From positions 49,085,475 to 49,149,474 of the forward strand of contig JAKTNV010000003.1 of assembly GCA_022747635.1 (NCBI GenBank): a DNA stretch of 64,000 bases. The letters are read 5' to 3'. Under the pieces are notes generated by a model, which was given only the letters and a program-made list of their open reading frames with translations, had not been told where the DNA came from and made no database searches. Positions within the stretch are counted from its first letter, which is position 1. Each line of letters starts with the position of its first letter. Made by a program: the position numbers and the translations under genes. Source of the stretch: Hetaerina americana (lineage: Eukaryota > Arthropoda > Insecta > Odonata > Calopterygidae). Positions 47,607-60,234 of this stretch are shown here, one piece after another.

Positions 47607-49508
47607 TGCTTATTGGTTCTTCATATTCACATATTTCGCGGAAAAAGGGAATTTCGTGAAAAGGGAGAATCAAGGCTCTCACATAAAAGCTAAAACACAT
47701 TCCATTGTCTTTTAACGTTCATTAAACTTGTCCACTAATATAATACTAGCTATAAATGTAATAGCTCGTTCATATAAAATTATGGAGGGTTTCGATAGTT
47801 AGGGACATTAAGGGAAATCGACATAAAGTCGATCTAACACAGATGGAGTTTTTTTTCACATTAATAGCTGCAAGTAACCGATATAGGTTCGTGTGTGTAT
47901 ACACGAAAAACCCGCCATATGGCGAAAAAATATTCAATATTCATTCACACGGATTTAGATATAAGGAAAAGGGATCTACAAGCTTATAAGGTGCGAGAGA
48001 TATGAGAAAAGCGGGAGGTTAAATGGAAAGATTTAAAATAATCGGCCAAAATATAACGGAGTTAAGATTCTACTCTACCAACTTCAAATGTTTACTACTC
48101 TGTCAAAATAAATGAAATATCTTGTCCTGAAGAAAAGAAAAAATCAAACCACACATGGTGAAAGTAGCGGGTGGTGTTGCTAAGTTCAAAAATTTTGCCT
48201 TGGTTCCCTACCAGTTTCTCCAGATTGCCCCGGAGAAATCATAAAATCTCAGATCACGCATCTAAGATCGTTAAGATCTAAATGAGCACGTCTCATGTCG
48301 CGCTATAAGACAACTCCCATCTTCTTGTCACTTGTCGCCGGAGACAACACGCGCCACAAATACGAACGCACAAAAGGGTCCACGTGCCGTGCATAGTTAA
48401 TGATCCGATGACTTGCCACGTCCTACTGCTGTCCTCAAAAACATTCCCAGGAATGAAATCAGCGCAATTAGTGAAATTAAACCACGATAACAACACGCAC
48501 AGGCATCGATTCCTATAATATGACTACATCGAAACTTCCCCAGGAGAAAGACATGATGATGAACTAAAAAGATAGGCAAAAATGAGGTATACGAGTACAT
48601 TACATCCATATGGAAAACGGTCAAACAACAATAGTCAGTAATTAAAGAGTAACGCTTGAAAGATCAAACCGCTCGCCTTTCGAAAATCACAAACAATTAC
48701 CAACCCTCAATATGAAGAGGATTGACGGCTGTAGGAATAATCAAGAGTATCAACGAGCGGAGGTATTTTGCTAATGCCTAAGAATTAAGTTTCCGAGGAG
48801 TAAAATCTGGTCAAAAATGAGGAAATGTTTCCTCAGCTGAAGCACACACAGTTTCATGCATGAAATAAACACCGGTCGCGAAAAAAATGTTTTAAATGGC
48901 TACGCGCCAGCATCTAAAATTACCTGAGGACGTCATACCACCTCACTGGTCCACCTTAGAAAGACGGGAGAAGGTGAAATAACCGACACGGCTGCCTTTG
49001 TGCTTTCCCTTCTGCTCAAATTCTCAGTATCTCTATGTCTACCTACCTCACGTCTGGTTCATCACATTCCATTAACTTCACTCCCTTCCCTTGGTTCCAA
49101 AAACGGTGTTAAAGTAAAGAGAATTCCTAAGCATCATCATTAGTTGCATGGAGAAGGAAAATAATTCCAATACACCTACAACGCTTTAGGCTATACACGT
49201 ACAGCGGCCTTTCAGACTATATATAACTCAATAATGTCTGTCTGCAGCTTTATGATTAAATTCTGACTGCTCTTTGTTTGCTACCTGTCCTTAACTCCGG
49301 GGGGGCAAATGTTGGCCGCATTGGGTTGAAATGCCGTGGTCCTATGATGAGTGCAACGGAAGTTTTCATGAAGTGCTTATTTAATGCCATGAAATATTTT
49401 ATCTACTCGAGCAGTAGGGACTAAAATTTCTCCGAAACAATGAAACTAGGGTCCAATTAGTAATTAAGCTAAATTCCCTTTTGACCTCTAGGGCATCCTG
49501 GAATCCAT
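47607..49508. other. Noncoding DNA, nothing recognised
   Basis: AT-rich DNA with only short ORFs. Confidence 0.55.
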
Positions 49509-49576
49509 ACGATACAAATTTGTTTTGTTTGTTTATATAGAAATATATATAAACAAACAAAACAAATTTGTATCGT
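49509..49576. repeat. Near-perfect hairpin, about 30-bp arms
   Basis: The left arm starting CGATACAAATTTGTTTTG at 49510 is mirrored by a right arm ending CAAAACAAATTTGTATCG at 49575. The short TA-rich centre continues into the microsatellite on its right. Confidence 0.9.
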
Positions 49577-49682
49577 CTGATTTGATTTGTTTATATATAA
49601 ATATATATAAACATATATATATATATAAACATATATATAAACACATATATATAAACATATATATATAAACACACATATATAA

Positions 49683-49713
<31 letters not shown>

Positions 49714-49728
49714 AACACACATATATAA

Positions 49729-49811
<83 letters not shown>
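49577..49811. repeat. Compound TA/CA microsatellite
   Basis: Irregular blocks of TATATAAACA and ACACACAC units from 49590 to about 49740 lead into a pure (AT)n run at 49741-49811. The low-complexity Cys/Tyr/Val ORFs here are artefacts of the repeat. Confidence 0.95.
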
Positions 49812-49815
<4 letters not shown>

Positions 49816-52800
49816 AAGATAAATCTTCGAAAAAGATGTTTAAATCTGAATCAATTTCCAGTGATCCAAGAATTATTAGCCATCACAATACGCGGGGAAA
49901 TAACCTTAAACAATTGGACCGTAAATTAATAATGTAGGAGGCGAAGAAATAGTTAACGCTTCAGCAATTTTGCGCCAGATAATTAACAGACCTGAGCAAA
50001 GATTACTTCTCATTAACCATGAAAATCTCGACTATTCCAATAAAAGGAGTTTTCAGATAAATCGGTATCGGTAAAAGCAAAAATTGATTCAAGGAGAAGT
50101 AGGATAGAAAACAAAATACATCGGAGAAGATGTTGATCAGACATTACCATTTTTATAACAAGGAATTTACAGATCAAATGTAAGAGAAAAATATTTTACC
50201 GATACAAAAATAATTAACAACTTTAACCGGGTTCAGAAATACAACTCTGCGTTTTTCCCAAAATGATAGGAAAATACTTAATTACCCTGCAACTGCTATT
50301 TAAATATCGAGTATTAAGAGAGAACAATAAAATATATTTTACTTTACTATCAAATTAAAGTCAAAATAAAGAGATCACCGACGAATTTTATTCGGGGAGC
50401 AACAAACGAAGAAAGGCCACCCGCGTGACTGAGATAACGCGCGTGGCGGTGTCTCCTCAGCCCTTGACAAATAACCACAAATAATAATGACTGAGGGCGA
50501 GGGATCAAACGATAACGATACGAACAGACAGAACCGAAGCCAAATGTATTTTAACACGGAGTCTTTTAAGTAATATTTCCGACTTTAACGGAAATACGGA
50601 ATAAAACCGAGAATTAAAAATTTTTTCTAGAAAAATAAATCCTGTAAATACTTCGTAATACTGGAGTCTTGACGACGATTGACTTTCTTGTAATGCATAT
50701 AAAAATCATAAATAAAAGGTCGTTATATCTAGGGCATACTCTGTAAATATTAAATAAGAGTTGCATTACAGTCCTGTGTAAAAAAGCACATCTTGTGCTA
50801 TCAAAAAAATTCTGTTTGGGAAAATTATTTAAAACTTAAAAAAACGTCCACGTATTTCTACTCCCTTAAATTCCCTCTAAGTGCATAATGAATAATTTAA
50901 AGATACTTCCATTTCTGTATAATTTCGAAAACTTTTCCAAGCAGTCTCGCAATTTTTCTAACTTTGTCTTGGAGAAAATGGTAAGAATATTCAGCAAAAA
51001 AAATTAAAAACATTTAAAACAAAATATTGCTCCCCTAAATAATTATGTGGTATGAATGAACTGTAATTTAAATTGACTTGGGCTATTATTTCATTTTAGC
51101 AGTGAAAAATGATGAAACTAATACTTGCGTTGAACTTTAAATCGCCACCGGTATTCAATTCATGTAAAATCAGCACAGCTTCATAGATGGTAGGACACCG
51201 AATTTGAACGACCCGAATAATTACATTGTTCCCGTATTCAAAGAATTAGCATATTTCTGAATAGGTACACACTGTTGGAAACATGTTTGTTCAAAGACTT
51301 AAAAGAGATTCGAGCCTGCTCATTACGCATGAACACATCCCAACAAAAATTATATCGAACATATACGCCCACCTTAACCTTCTCCATGAACTGAAATGAG
51401 CTCGATGCGAACAAAGTGATTCAATAAAACAAGGATAGAGCTCAGATTCATAATTTATTATGGTGAGCAGTCATTATGACGGTGCCGCAGTTTGACCATC
51501 GATGTCGTCCGACAAAAAGAAAGCCCTGCTAGGAAAATTAAAAACCCTTCGTCGTCTCGAATGGTGGGGTACGGGGAAGCGGGTGAGGCACATGACAAAC
51601 GCCGACGAGTGGCCCAAGTCACAAGAAGCAATCGAACGCCGGATGCGGAGCCTGGGCGACACGGCGCACACACTCACACGCAAACACAAAGGCACACTAG
51701 GAAGCCGAAGGGAAGCATGGATGACTTCGCGACGCGGAAAGCAGCCCGTGTAAATAACTCTCGCACTCCCACGTTTTAACTTGAATGGTAGTGAGAGCAC
51801 GACGTCTGACAGGCCATCCCCAACGGAGGAGACTGGCGAAACGACCCCGTGGGGAGAGGGCAAGTCAGGAGGGACGGATGGGAAACACAAGAAGATGCTA
51901 GGGTGCCCGAATACAGGTTATAAGCCGTGTCAGAGACAGGAATATCAATATAAAATGAATCCAGTCCTGCATTACTTTCTTTAATACCAAGAACGGAATC
52001 TGTTATGCTTTCAAACCGGAGTCTTCGAAAAGTTACGGATGATGGAGTGAAAAACAAAATGTGCAGAGATAACATATGAAGAACGAAAAGACAACTCGAA
52101 AAATAAAAGAAATCATGTTGGTTGTACCTTCCTGCGGCGGACATCCATTCATTATGTCGGACTTTCCCGAGCCCATTTCACTTCAGTGAAGATCAGGAAG
52201 CACGCAGGTAGTCCCCGGGAGGGCAAGGCCACAGGTACAGAACGCCTCAAAAACAAGTTAAGGTGAGTCGAAGTAAAAAGACGGGGAAAGTTATTCAATT
52301 CACATACTCGAAATAGGTTCAAAGAAGGGAGAAGGATTCATAAAAGGTCGATTTTCTCGGAAATACGAGATATTTTCTCGTATAAAGGATAACATTTTAT
52401 GGCATAACTTCTGCATTAACTGGGATAATTGTACGTCATAATACTGTAATATTTAACTATATGCAAAGATTGCAAGAAACACGAAAGAAAAACAGCGACG
52501 GTCATTGATTAAAATAAAAACACACGCTAATATACTATGAATAACACACCCAGTAAAAATGGTAAATAGTAAGACATTTCTTTGAGCATCCATTTTTTCA
52601 ATAAGATATACTAGTAATTATTTAAGAGCATCATAACGTCCATGGATGGCATGGATTTGAAAAAGTATCTTCCGAAATTTTTCTCTGCAATCAGTCAAAC
52701 AATAGAAAATAGAAGGGCTTCCACTCACAACACGATCCCTTAATGAATTGCATTTACGCTTGGAAGACCGAACCAAAGAAATTCATCGGCAATAGACGCT

Positions 52801-55800
52801 AGTAAATGGCTCTCGGGTTTTATCAAAACCCTGCAACAAAAAAGAGACTGAAGGACTGTTATGATTATAGTGTCAGGGTATTCCATAGTCCGATCGTAGC
52901 AATAGAGAGAATTTTAAGCGATTCTATAGGAACCAACCCTGACGATAAACAAGGAGTCGAAATTATTGGCACTTAAAGAATGAAACGCAAGTGAACGAGT
53001 GACCTGCTCAGTTCCCAGCGAAACAGTTGCCGTAAGACTGAGCCGAGTGGGGAGGACGAACGGGGAGGGAGGATGGCACGACGGGAAGCCTGAGGTAACT
53101 GGAAAGGAAAGGAAGAGTGGGGGAAGTTAGGGAGAAGAGACGTGGACGACAAGAGGGGAATGAGATCCCCTCGAGTGAAAGAAGCGAGCACCTTCAGGAT
53201 TGACTCGTAAGATAGGGGACGGAGGGGAGGAACGGTGATGTTCGCGACGGGGAAAAAACTACTTAAATGCATACAAATGGCCGCGGTTGACGGCATGAGA
53301 TTATTCTTCCAGCTAAGGGAAGGATGTTGGGGGAGGAAGGAGGGAAGGAGGCGTGTAAGCTCAGCCAAAAGGACCTCGAAGAGGCAAGGCGCGTCGGAAG
53401 GAAAAGGGAAAAAACCACCCCCTCCGCCACCTTCGCACCTCTCACCCTTTCCCCGTGCTCTTCCCCGTTGGAATTTTCTTTCGCGACGCTGAATGGGCAA
53501 GAGGGGCGGGGATGGCATTCTCCCTGTCGGTGGCTTTCTCACCATTTCAGCGGCTCAATGACTCCTCGTACAGTTGGTTGCCCGGTGAGTAAAAATCCTC
53601 GATCCACTTCGACCTTCGCCAAATCTCTTCACGGGGTGAGGACTCAGGAGTTGACGTCAAATCAAACGCGAAAGATTGTCCATCAGAAAAATCCCGATGA
53701 AAATATGACGCTACTTCTCAACCATCCTACTCTAATACCTATCGACTTACTTTCTATTCAAATTAGCCACTTTTGATAAGCTGCCAAGACACGTAATGAA
53801 TCAACGCGGAAAGGACTGTAAGGACGTTGTCTACGCCAGAGATTATCAATGGAAACACTCGAGTACACGAGTAAACCAATGATAGTCGACTTGGATAAAA
53901 AACTTGAAAAACGGAAATGTCGAATCGATCATCGTACGAGTGAATGCGCTTCAACTCAATAGATAAGACACTGCGTAATGGCTTGATGATCATCTTCACG
54001 GAGAAAATATATAAAGAGGGGAAGGATACGAATTCCGACACGGATGATAAAAAGGCCTAAATGAAGCCTAATATGGAAAAACTGAAGCATATATTCCGAA
54101 ACGCGTCCTCTAGTCCAACTGCCAAATATCTAACTTGTATTGCCTGGTTAACAGGCTCACCTGTTTTTAAATCGAGATAATCAATCTAAATACTGCTTTT
54201 CAGAAAATGCATCCTTTTCCAATCTGAAGACATCAATAAATAACTCATACAAGAGCTGTGAGTGGTTGTAAAGATATTTTATTTCAGTCCCATGTTTCCT
54301 AATCTTTTCACATATACCTACATGAATGAAGTAGGAATTGAGTTTGTTTGAATATCATTTTAAAAAGCCAACACAGGCTAACTTAAATTTATCTCATTAT
54401 GCCAAAAGACCAAACACCAACAATTGGTGGCTTGGAGGGGAGGGGACCCTAGCAGCTCAGGCGGGTACACTCAATTGGTATGCACTTCGGAGGGCAAATT
54501 TGATTTTGCGAGAACAATTTCAGCATTTGCCCCAGGCGCCATAAACCCTCCATGGCACACTAGCACACACAGACGGGCGAGGGTCAATGCTATCTAGTAC
54601 ACCTCAGCTAGAGTTTGTTGGTTTAATCGTTTGGTCTGTCATAACCCCCGATCATTTTCCTATGAATATCCCCCAACCATACCCTTTGCTCACCATTAAG
54701 AGTACGGCTGGGGTTGATATTTTCCCATAGCACACTTGCTATAGCACTCTATTTAATAAAATATCAGGCTGCTATGGAGTCTTCAGTATCTCATCTGGTC
54801 CTTCCGCCCTCCATAATATACGTATTTCTTTTATCCGATTACAATAAATCATTTGAAATTATCAAGCATCCACAAACCGATTAAATTTAATGTTAAACAA
54901 ACTGCCACGTTTCGATTTTTACTTGCTTCAGTTTCCCTCTTCACCACGCCCCCCTCAAGATCGAGTTCAGTATGGCCTCCATAGAAATAGAACTCGAACC
55001 CCCCAACCGAGAGTCATCAACGAATCAGTCCATTACATTTAAAATCCTGGTAACTACATGCTTTCTGAGATAATAAAGACGGCGAAAAGTCGTTTCAAAA
55101 TACTTTTACCTAAGAATTATAGGAGCAAATATTTTCATATTCTCGAACATTTAAATTTCCAGCCACCAATAATATTTCAATTTACTTTCAGAAATTATCG
55201 AAACACTTTTTCACCGAGAGATTTCGCAACACATCTGAAACCCACCAGAAGTTTAAGTTCCGGAACCAATTTCCATATATTTAGACCAGTATCCATGGCA
55301 GCAGGAGCACTCAACCAGTTTGCTGAGTGCGTCACATATACGTATAATAGCTTTGACACACTCACAAGGCGAAGTTCTTTTACCCCGATATAAAAATATG
55401 AAGTTAGCATTACGGAAAGCAGATGGAGAACCGTCAACCGTTCCACAAGGAACCACCACAAGGTTCCACCGGACAATCGCAGGAATGCAAAGGACCCTGC
55501 TTTTTGGACAAAGGAAGAAAGAGGGAAACGACCACGCGGATGTCGACGACTCCTGCCGTGCCAACCAAACCGTAGGGCCATCAGACTCTTCACTAAACCC
55601 ATAATTCACCACGTAAGCAGGAAAAGTTAACATGAGGGGAAAGTGAGTCAAAAGTACGAGATGATGAATAAATTGAAGGCGTGACGCGGTGGCGGGAACC
55701 AAAAGCGCGTGGTCTCCGTGGGAGACGACAAATGAACGTGGGGAATGCAGCCACGGGGCCGGCCCCTCCCCCGCCGGCAATGCATTATGCATGGATCCCT

Positions 55801-56596
55801 GGAGTGAGCCTCAGGATGCATGCTGGATGCACCGAGGAGTCGGCATGCGTGGGAAGGGCGTCCCCACAACACTCCTCTCCCCGAAGACTATCTTCCGTCC
55901 CCATCGACGGCCCATGCGTCTTATTCCACGTCAGCCCCTTCACCTCTCCGCCCCCTTCCTCAACAAACTTCTAACTGTGCATCCTCCCCTCCCCCTTCGC
56001 TTCCAACCCTTTCCTGATTGGATGGTGTGATGGGTGATAAATGAAAACATAGGAGAGAAACAAATGGCGTGACGAACTAGATCCAGGACAAAAATACCCA
56101 AAGATTGAAATTAATGCAAATTTATCACAATGCCGGAATGAACGTCATGGATATTCACGTATTAGCGTATTCAATATTTAGCATAACTATAATTACGATT
56201 AACTGATCGGATTATGGTAAATCCTGTAGGCCATCGCTGATATTTTGTGAGACGCACTGCAAAATACCAAAAGCGAGCCCATAAAATATTAATATTTTCG
56301 CAGAGACAGGAGACCAGAAATTGGTAAAGTCAAAGCAACGCTTTCTTAATTATTTTCTAAATCAATTGTGCACTCTTAACACTTGACAGTGCTGAAGGAC
56401 ATCCTGGAAAAATTCAAATCATACCACCTTATAGTTAGTTATTAGTTATATCGTGTGATGGATTGATGATAATGCGTCCATTAAAATGAAGGGGGAAAGA
56501 GGGTGAAATCCCCGACAATAATGGGCGATTTCTCTTTGTGATTCAGCCATTATTGAAGAGTTTGCCTATGCTTAGACCTTTCCAGACTGTCTGGGA
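49812..56596. other. Noncoding DNA with GC- and purine-rich patches
   Basis: No gene recognised. Patches at 51480-51760, 53000-53520 and 55680-56030 have raised GC or purine content. They give ORFs of 80-190 codons on both strands that overlap each other and show no domain. The rest is AT-rich. Confidence 0.5.
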
Positions 56597-56610
56597 GAAT
56601 GAATGCGTCT
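56597..56610. repeat. 14-bp direct repeat, left copy
   Basis: GAATGAATGCGTCT, repeated exactly at 57088-57101. The pair brackets the SINE and palindrome between them and is a candidate target-site duplication. Confidence 0.7.
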
Positions 56611-56720
56611 CAATGCAACAATTTCAGAGTGTAAAAATCATTCACCTGGACTGGGATACGAACCCAGATCCCTCAATATCCGGTCGAGTGCTTTAGCCAC
56701 TTAAGCTACCGAGGCGTCCT
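56611..56720 (-). repeat. tRNA-derived SINE, family 2, reverse orientation
   Basis: The complement carries a tRNA-like head: GCCTCGGTAGCTTAAGTGGC, then a five-pair anticodon-like stem, then GGGTTCGTATCCC (B-box; plus-strand 56653-56665). It is followed by a body reading AGGTGAATGATTTTTACACT. The same body forms the arms of the palindrome at 56877-57091, and a related head is at 63030-63123. The anticodon loop lacks the usual T33, so this is a SINE head and not a tRNA gene. Confidence 0.75.
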
Positions 56721-56876
56721 CTTAAACTCTGAAATTTTGGGGCTTTTAAAGGAACTAGATGTTGTGACGAAATACCGTACATACAATGTCACAGGCATTC
56801 GTATTCGTGCGCGAGGCGCCACTGTCCACGAGGTTAAAGCCAACTTTAAACACTTACGGTGTTTACACTTTGACAA

Positions 56877-57091
56877 ATTCCAAAGAAACTGCGGGAGATG
56901 CCGCAACAGTAACTTTTAACGGAGTCATCCGCTAATGTGCATTTCAATGCAACAATTTCAGAGTGTAAAAATCATTCACCTAGTCCAGGTGAATGATTTT
57001 TACACTCTGAAATTGTTGCATTGAAATGCACATTAGCGGATGACTCCGTTAAAAGTTACTGTTGCGGCATCTCCCGCAGTTTCTTTGGAAT
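56877..57091. repeat. Perfect palindrome, 105-bp arms, 5-bp spacer
   Basis: The left arm 56877-56981 and right arm 56987-57091 are exact reverse complements, separated by AGTCC. The innermost 38 or so bases of each arm are the SINE family 2 body. The centre falls at the junction between SINE head and body, so the structure looks like two SINE bodies joined head to head without their tRNA parts. Confidence 0.95.
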
Positions 57092-57101
57092 GAATGCGTC
57101 T
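57088..57101. repeat. 14-bp direct repeat, right copy
   Basis: Exact copy of 56597-56610. Its first four bases overlap the end of the palindrome's right arm. Confidence 0.7.
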
Positions 57102-57995
57102 GTTACGGAAATTTAAAGAGGCCACTGACCGGGTCCAAAATGAACTAAGAAAGTGATACTACATTATTATCTCTGTTCGCATCCATCCACCCGCCAACAG
57201 TCGAATCCTACATTCCATACTCCGGTTCGAGAGATAATTTTTTCTGCGCAAATGGCTGAGCAAAAAAAATTGAATCTCCCGTACAGAACGACACTTCCTC
57301 GGAAGTCGATAATATTTATTGACATTGTCCCTGTTGATCGCGGAAGAACCTAATGACGAGACTATCTTATCGGATAAAGCAAAAGATAATGTCCCCGAAA
57401 ACGATTAAACCGATGTCCCCGGTAGTTCATTCTGGAACTTGTTAAGTTCCGAAGTGTCTCCCAAGCAAACGTCTAGTTGCAATCTCCTTGGGAGAGATAT
57501 AATTCGAGATTTATCTTTTTCATTTTCATTACCAATCTGAACTAAGGACGCGAGGACTTTTAAATTAAGAAAAAGTCACGTACTACAAATTTAAAAATTC
57601 AAGATTATTTGGCGAATTATCACACGGTACCTAAAATTGAACAATGTAATTGACGACAGAGCTTGGAGTAAAAGTAAAATGAACAGTTGCCGATACATTC
57701 CATCCACAAGTGCGGTTCCACCGCCACATAACGACCACATACGTACCAATACGCGCGATACAAAAACGTGAAAGGAAATAACTTTTTTAAGTCTCTTTTT
57801 CTGTGATGAAAGGAGAGGCTAAGAAGAATTGCTCCCTACCAATGGCGATGTGCGTTAGAGGCATAACAGACGTAAATCACATCAGGGATGGGAAAAAGAA
57901 ACAACCTAATGTGTATACTAAATTTAGCATTTGAATACTTCGTGAAAATACACCAAATGGAATACCAGCAATCCCAATAGAGATTCATTAAGTAC
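57102..57995. other. Noncoding DNA, nothing recognised
   Basis: AT-rich with one short ORF (66 codons) of no recognised family. Confidence 0.55.
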
Positions 57996-58747
57996 GAGGG
58001 TCATCCGGAAAGTAGTACCCGTTCGTGAAATAAAGACACAAAAGTAAATATTAACAAACATAAAAAATTTTATTTGAAAGAGGATACTTTAAACTACTTC
58101 TCAACATAATCTCCAAGCAAATTAAGGCATTTGTCATAACGTGTGACAAGTTTCTGTATTCCTGCTGCATAGTCCTTCGCCGCCAGCTCATTGAGATACG
58201 CGAGGGACCCATCTTGCACAAATTTTTGCATAATGCAGATGGTGTTTAACAATTTCATGAACAATTGTTCGAGAAACATTGGGAAAATGCTCACAGATGT
58301 CATCAATTGTGACGCGCCGATCATTCCTCACGAATTCGTCAACTGAGCTCACCAGTTGGTCTGTAATGACAGACGGTCTCCCCGAACGCTCATCGTCGTG
58401 TGTGTTCCCCCTCCCCATGTTGAAGTTGCGACACCACCGCCGAACAGACGACTCGTCCATTACATTGTCTCCATACACCTCCTTTAATTGGCGATGAATA
58501 TCACATGGGCGAACGTTTCTTGCATTGAGGAATTTAATCACTGCCCTCACTTCACAACTGGCGGCGTTCTCAATTTTTTTAAACATTGTAAACAATCACA
58601 GAAACAACACAGGCAATGCTAGCGTCACGCAACTTGGCTCAGAGAAGGCAGACAAGCCACTGAAGCTATCTGACCTCGTCCAGCGGCTACTCGCGTCGTC
58701 AGCACTTCATGCGGCACGAACGGGTACTACTTTCCGGATGACCCTCG
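57996..58747 (-). mobile_element. Internally deleted mariner-family transposon, 752 bp
   Basis: Terminal inverted repeats of 33 bp are perfect: 57996-58028 and 58715-58747, starting CGAGGGTCATCCGGAAAG. TA dinucleotides flank both ends (57994-57995, 58748-58749). The interior keeps the start and end of a transposase gene on the minus strand but lacks the catalytic middle. It is therefore non-autonomous but has complete ends, the classic source form of a MITE. Confidence 0.93.
58094..58595 (-). pseudogene. Mariner transposase remnant: N-terminal HTH plus C-terminal tail
   Basis: From the ATG at 58595 (alternative Met at 58586) about 130 codons encode the DNA-binding part: NARNVRPCDIHRQL for the first helix-turn-helix, DDERSGRPS in the linker, then a second helix-turn-helix ending in ICARWVP. 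The frame stops at 58188. In a different frame the last 30 or so residues of a mariner transposase follow directly (AAKDYAAGIQKLVTRYDKC to the stop at 58094). All three catalytic Asp residues are deleted. The junction lies near 58190-58200. Confidence 0.88.
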
Positions 58748-58749
58748 TA

Positions 58750-59976
58750 TTTATCAAAAATATTTCGAAGGCTGGTTGAAATAAGACTTCGAACCACAGC
58801 AAGAAAAAAACTTAACTCCAAGGAGGGAAATCACCCGACAGCGATTTTTTTAACACGCATAATCTGCAAATTAACTGCAACACCGACATACGAGTAGAGT
58901 GGAACGAGGTTACAATATTGACGAGGGCGGGTACAATACGCGAAGAAGGTGCCGGAAAATGGTGGGGCGGCGGGATAAGTTGTGGGGGAAAGAGGTTGGA
59001 GACAGAAGGAGTGGGGGGGCGCCAGAATTCACACGCGAAGCATGAGGGACTCGGGCCTCTTGTGTGGGCGGCGGCACACCAAAGGAGCGGTGACGCGTGC
59101 TCAATTCAGTGCTGCCACAGTCAGAGTTCATACAACAGGCCAAATGGATGCCTTGCGGTAGTAAGAGTTGCCCGATCCAATCAATTAATTCTCCACTTCT
59201 ATGCAGGGCACTTAATTAATGCCATCTTAACTTCGCACATAGGGAAGTCCAAATTCGACTCCATACGCAGTCGATTCTACTCGTCCCAATAATCTTTACC
59301 CAGAGTTACACTGCGAAAACCCTAAATTATTTTATAGCACCCAAATTTGGGTCTCACATTCATTAGCATGTAGGGCTCCTTCTCAACTGGCTGCCCCATC
59401 ATAAATTATACGCGAGGGCACGGGTAGCTTCGATGCCAACGAATTCTAAACACTATATAAATTATCGGATGGGAAAGTCCAATATTAGGACGTTTTTACC
59501 ACGGAAATGACCTATTTCTCCCTAGCGTCCCTTTGTGGACAGTAGCAGGGATCTACGGAGAAGAATACTCGTAGCTCCCGCTCGAATTGGGACAGCAATG
59601 ACCATTCGCGATGTTAAGACTGATACTTTGAATACACGACTCATTTTAAGAACTCAATCAATCCTTCCATTCAATGCCACTACGATTCACATCAATAATA
59701 TTGAGAAATTATCTCATCACTAATATAGCAATCATATTTCTTCTTAAATAGAGGTATAATTTCATAACGATGATAAAAGAAATCGTGAAAATTACTGACA
59801 AAACCGCGAGGCCGACTAATACCTTCAAAGATTTTTATTGCAAAAGTTTGTCCAATCGTTCACCATTTATTTTTTGACAGATTGATACCGGACAAAAGGC
59901 AAATTGACCTGGAGAAAACACGAATATTGTTATAGCGGGTGGGGAGAGGGACATCGAGTGCATGGTTTAATTCCGC
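58750..59976. other. Noncoding DNA, no gene recognised
   Basis: A GC/purine-rich patch lies at about 58918-59100. The plus-strand ORF there (124 codons) has no domain. Nothing else is supported. Confidence 0.5.
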
Positions 59977-59997
59977 TTAGAGAAACGCGGTGACACC

Positions 59998-60234
59998 TAC
60001 TTGAAGCAAGGCTATGACGATCCTCGTGTCTCCACTTTGCACGGCGATGGTGCTGATGGTGGTGGTCGGGGGGTTCTTGGAGCCGAGTGGTGTTTCCCCA
60101 TGGTGACCGTTGACGATGGGCATCCCGCCTCCCCCATCGGACACCAAAACGGCCCCGCCCGCCGAAGAGGTCGAGGACAGGGACGTGCGGGGATGCGTTG
60201 TGTACACATCCGATGAGTCCACAGACTCCTCCAT
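59998..60234 (-). CDS. Candidate first coding exon of an unidentified host gene
   Basis: From the ATG at 60234 about 79 codons read MEESVDSSDVYTTH, then a Ser/Gly-rich stretch, GMPIVNGHHG, a Thr-rich stretch and GDTRIVIALLQ. Codons have high GC at the third position and the composition is protein-like. An in-frame TAA lies 27 bases upstream, so the start is defined. After GLN the DNA reads CAA|GTAGGT, a good splice donor in phase 0 at about 59997. Past this the frame stops within a few codons. I do not recognise the protein; the N-terminus looks like a disordered cytoplasmic lead. CpG-rich DNA lies about 1 kb upstream. This is the best host-gene candidate in the window but rests on composition and one splice site. 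Confidence 0.4.

Noticed and set aside
56646..56717. Functional tRNA gene
   Set aside because: The anticodon loop lacks T33, the acceptor stem does not pair, and the segment continues into a repeated SINE body.
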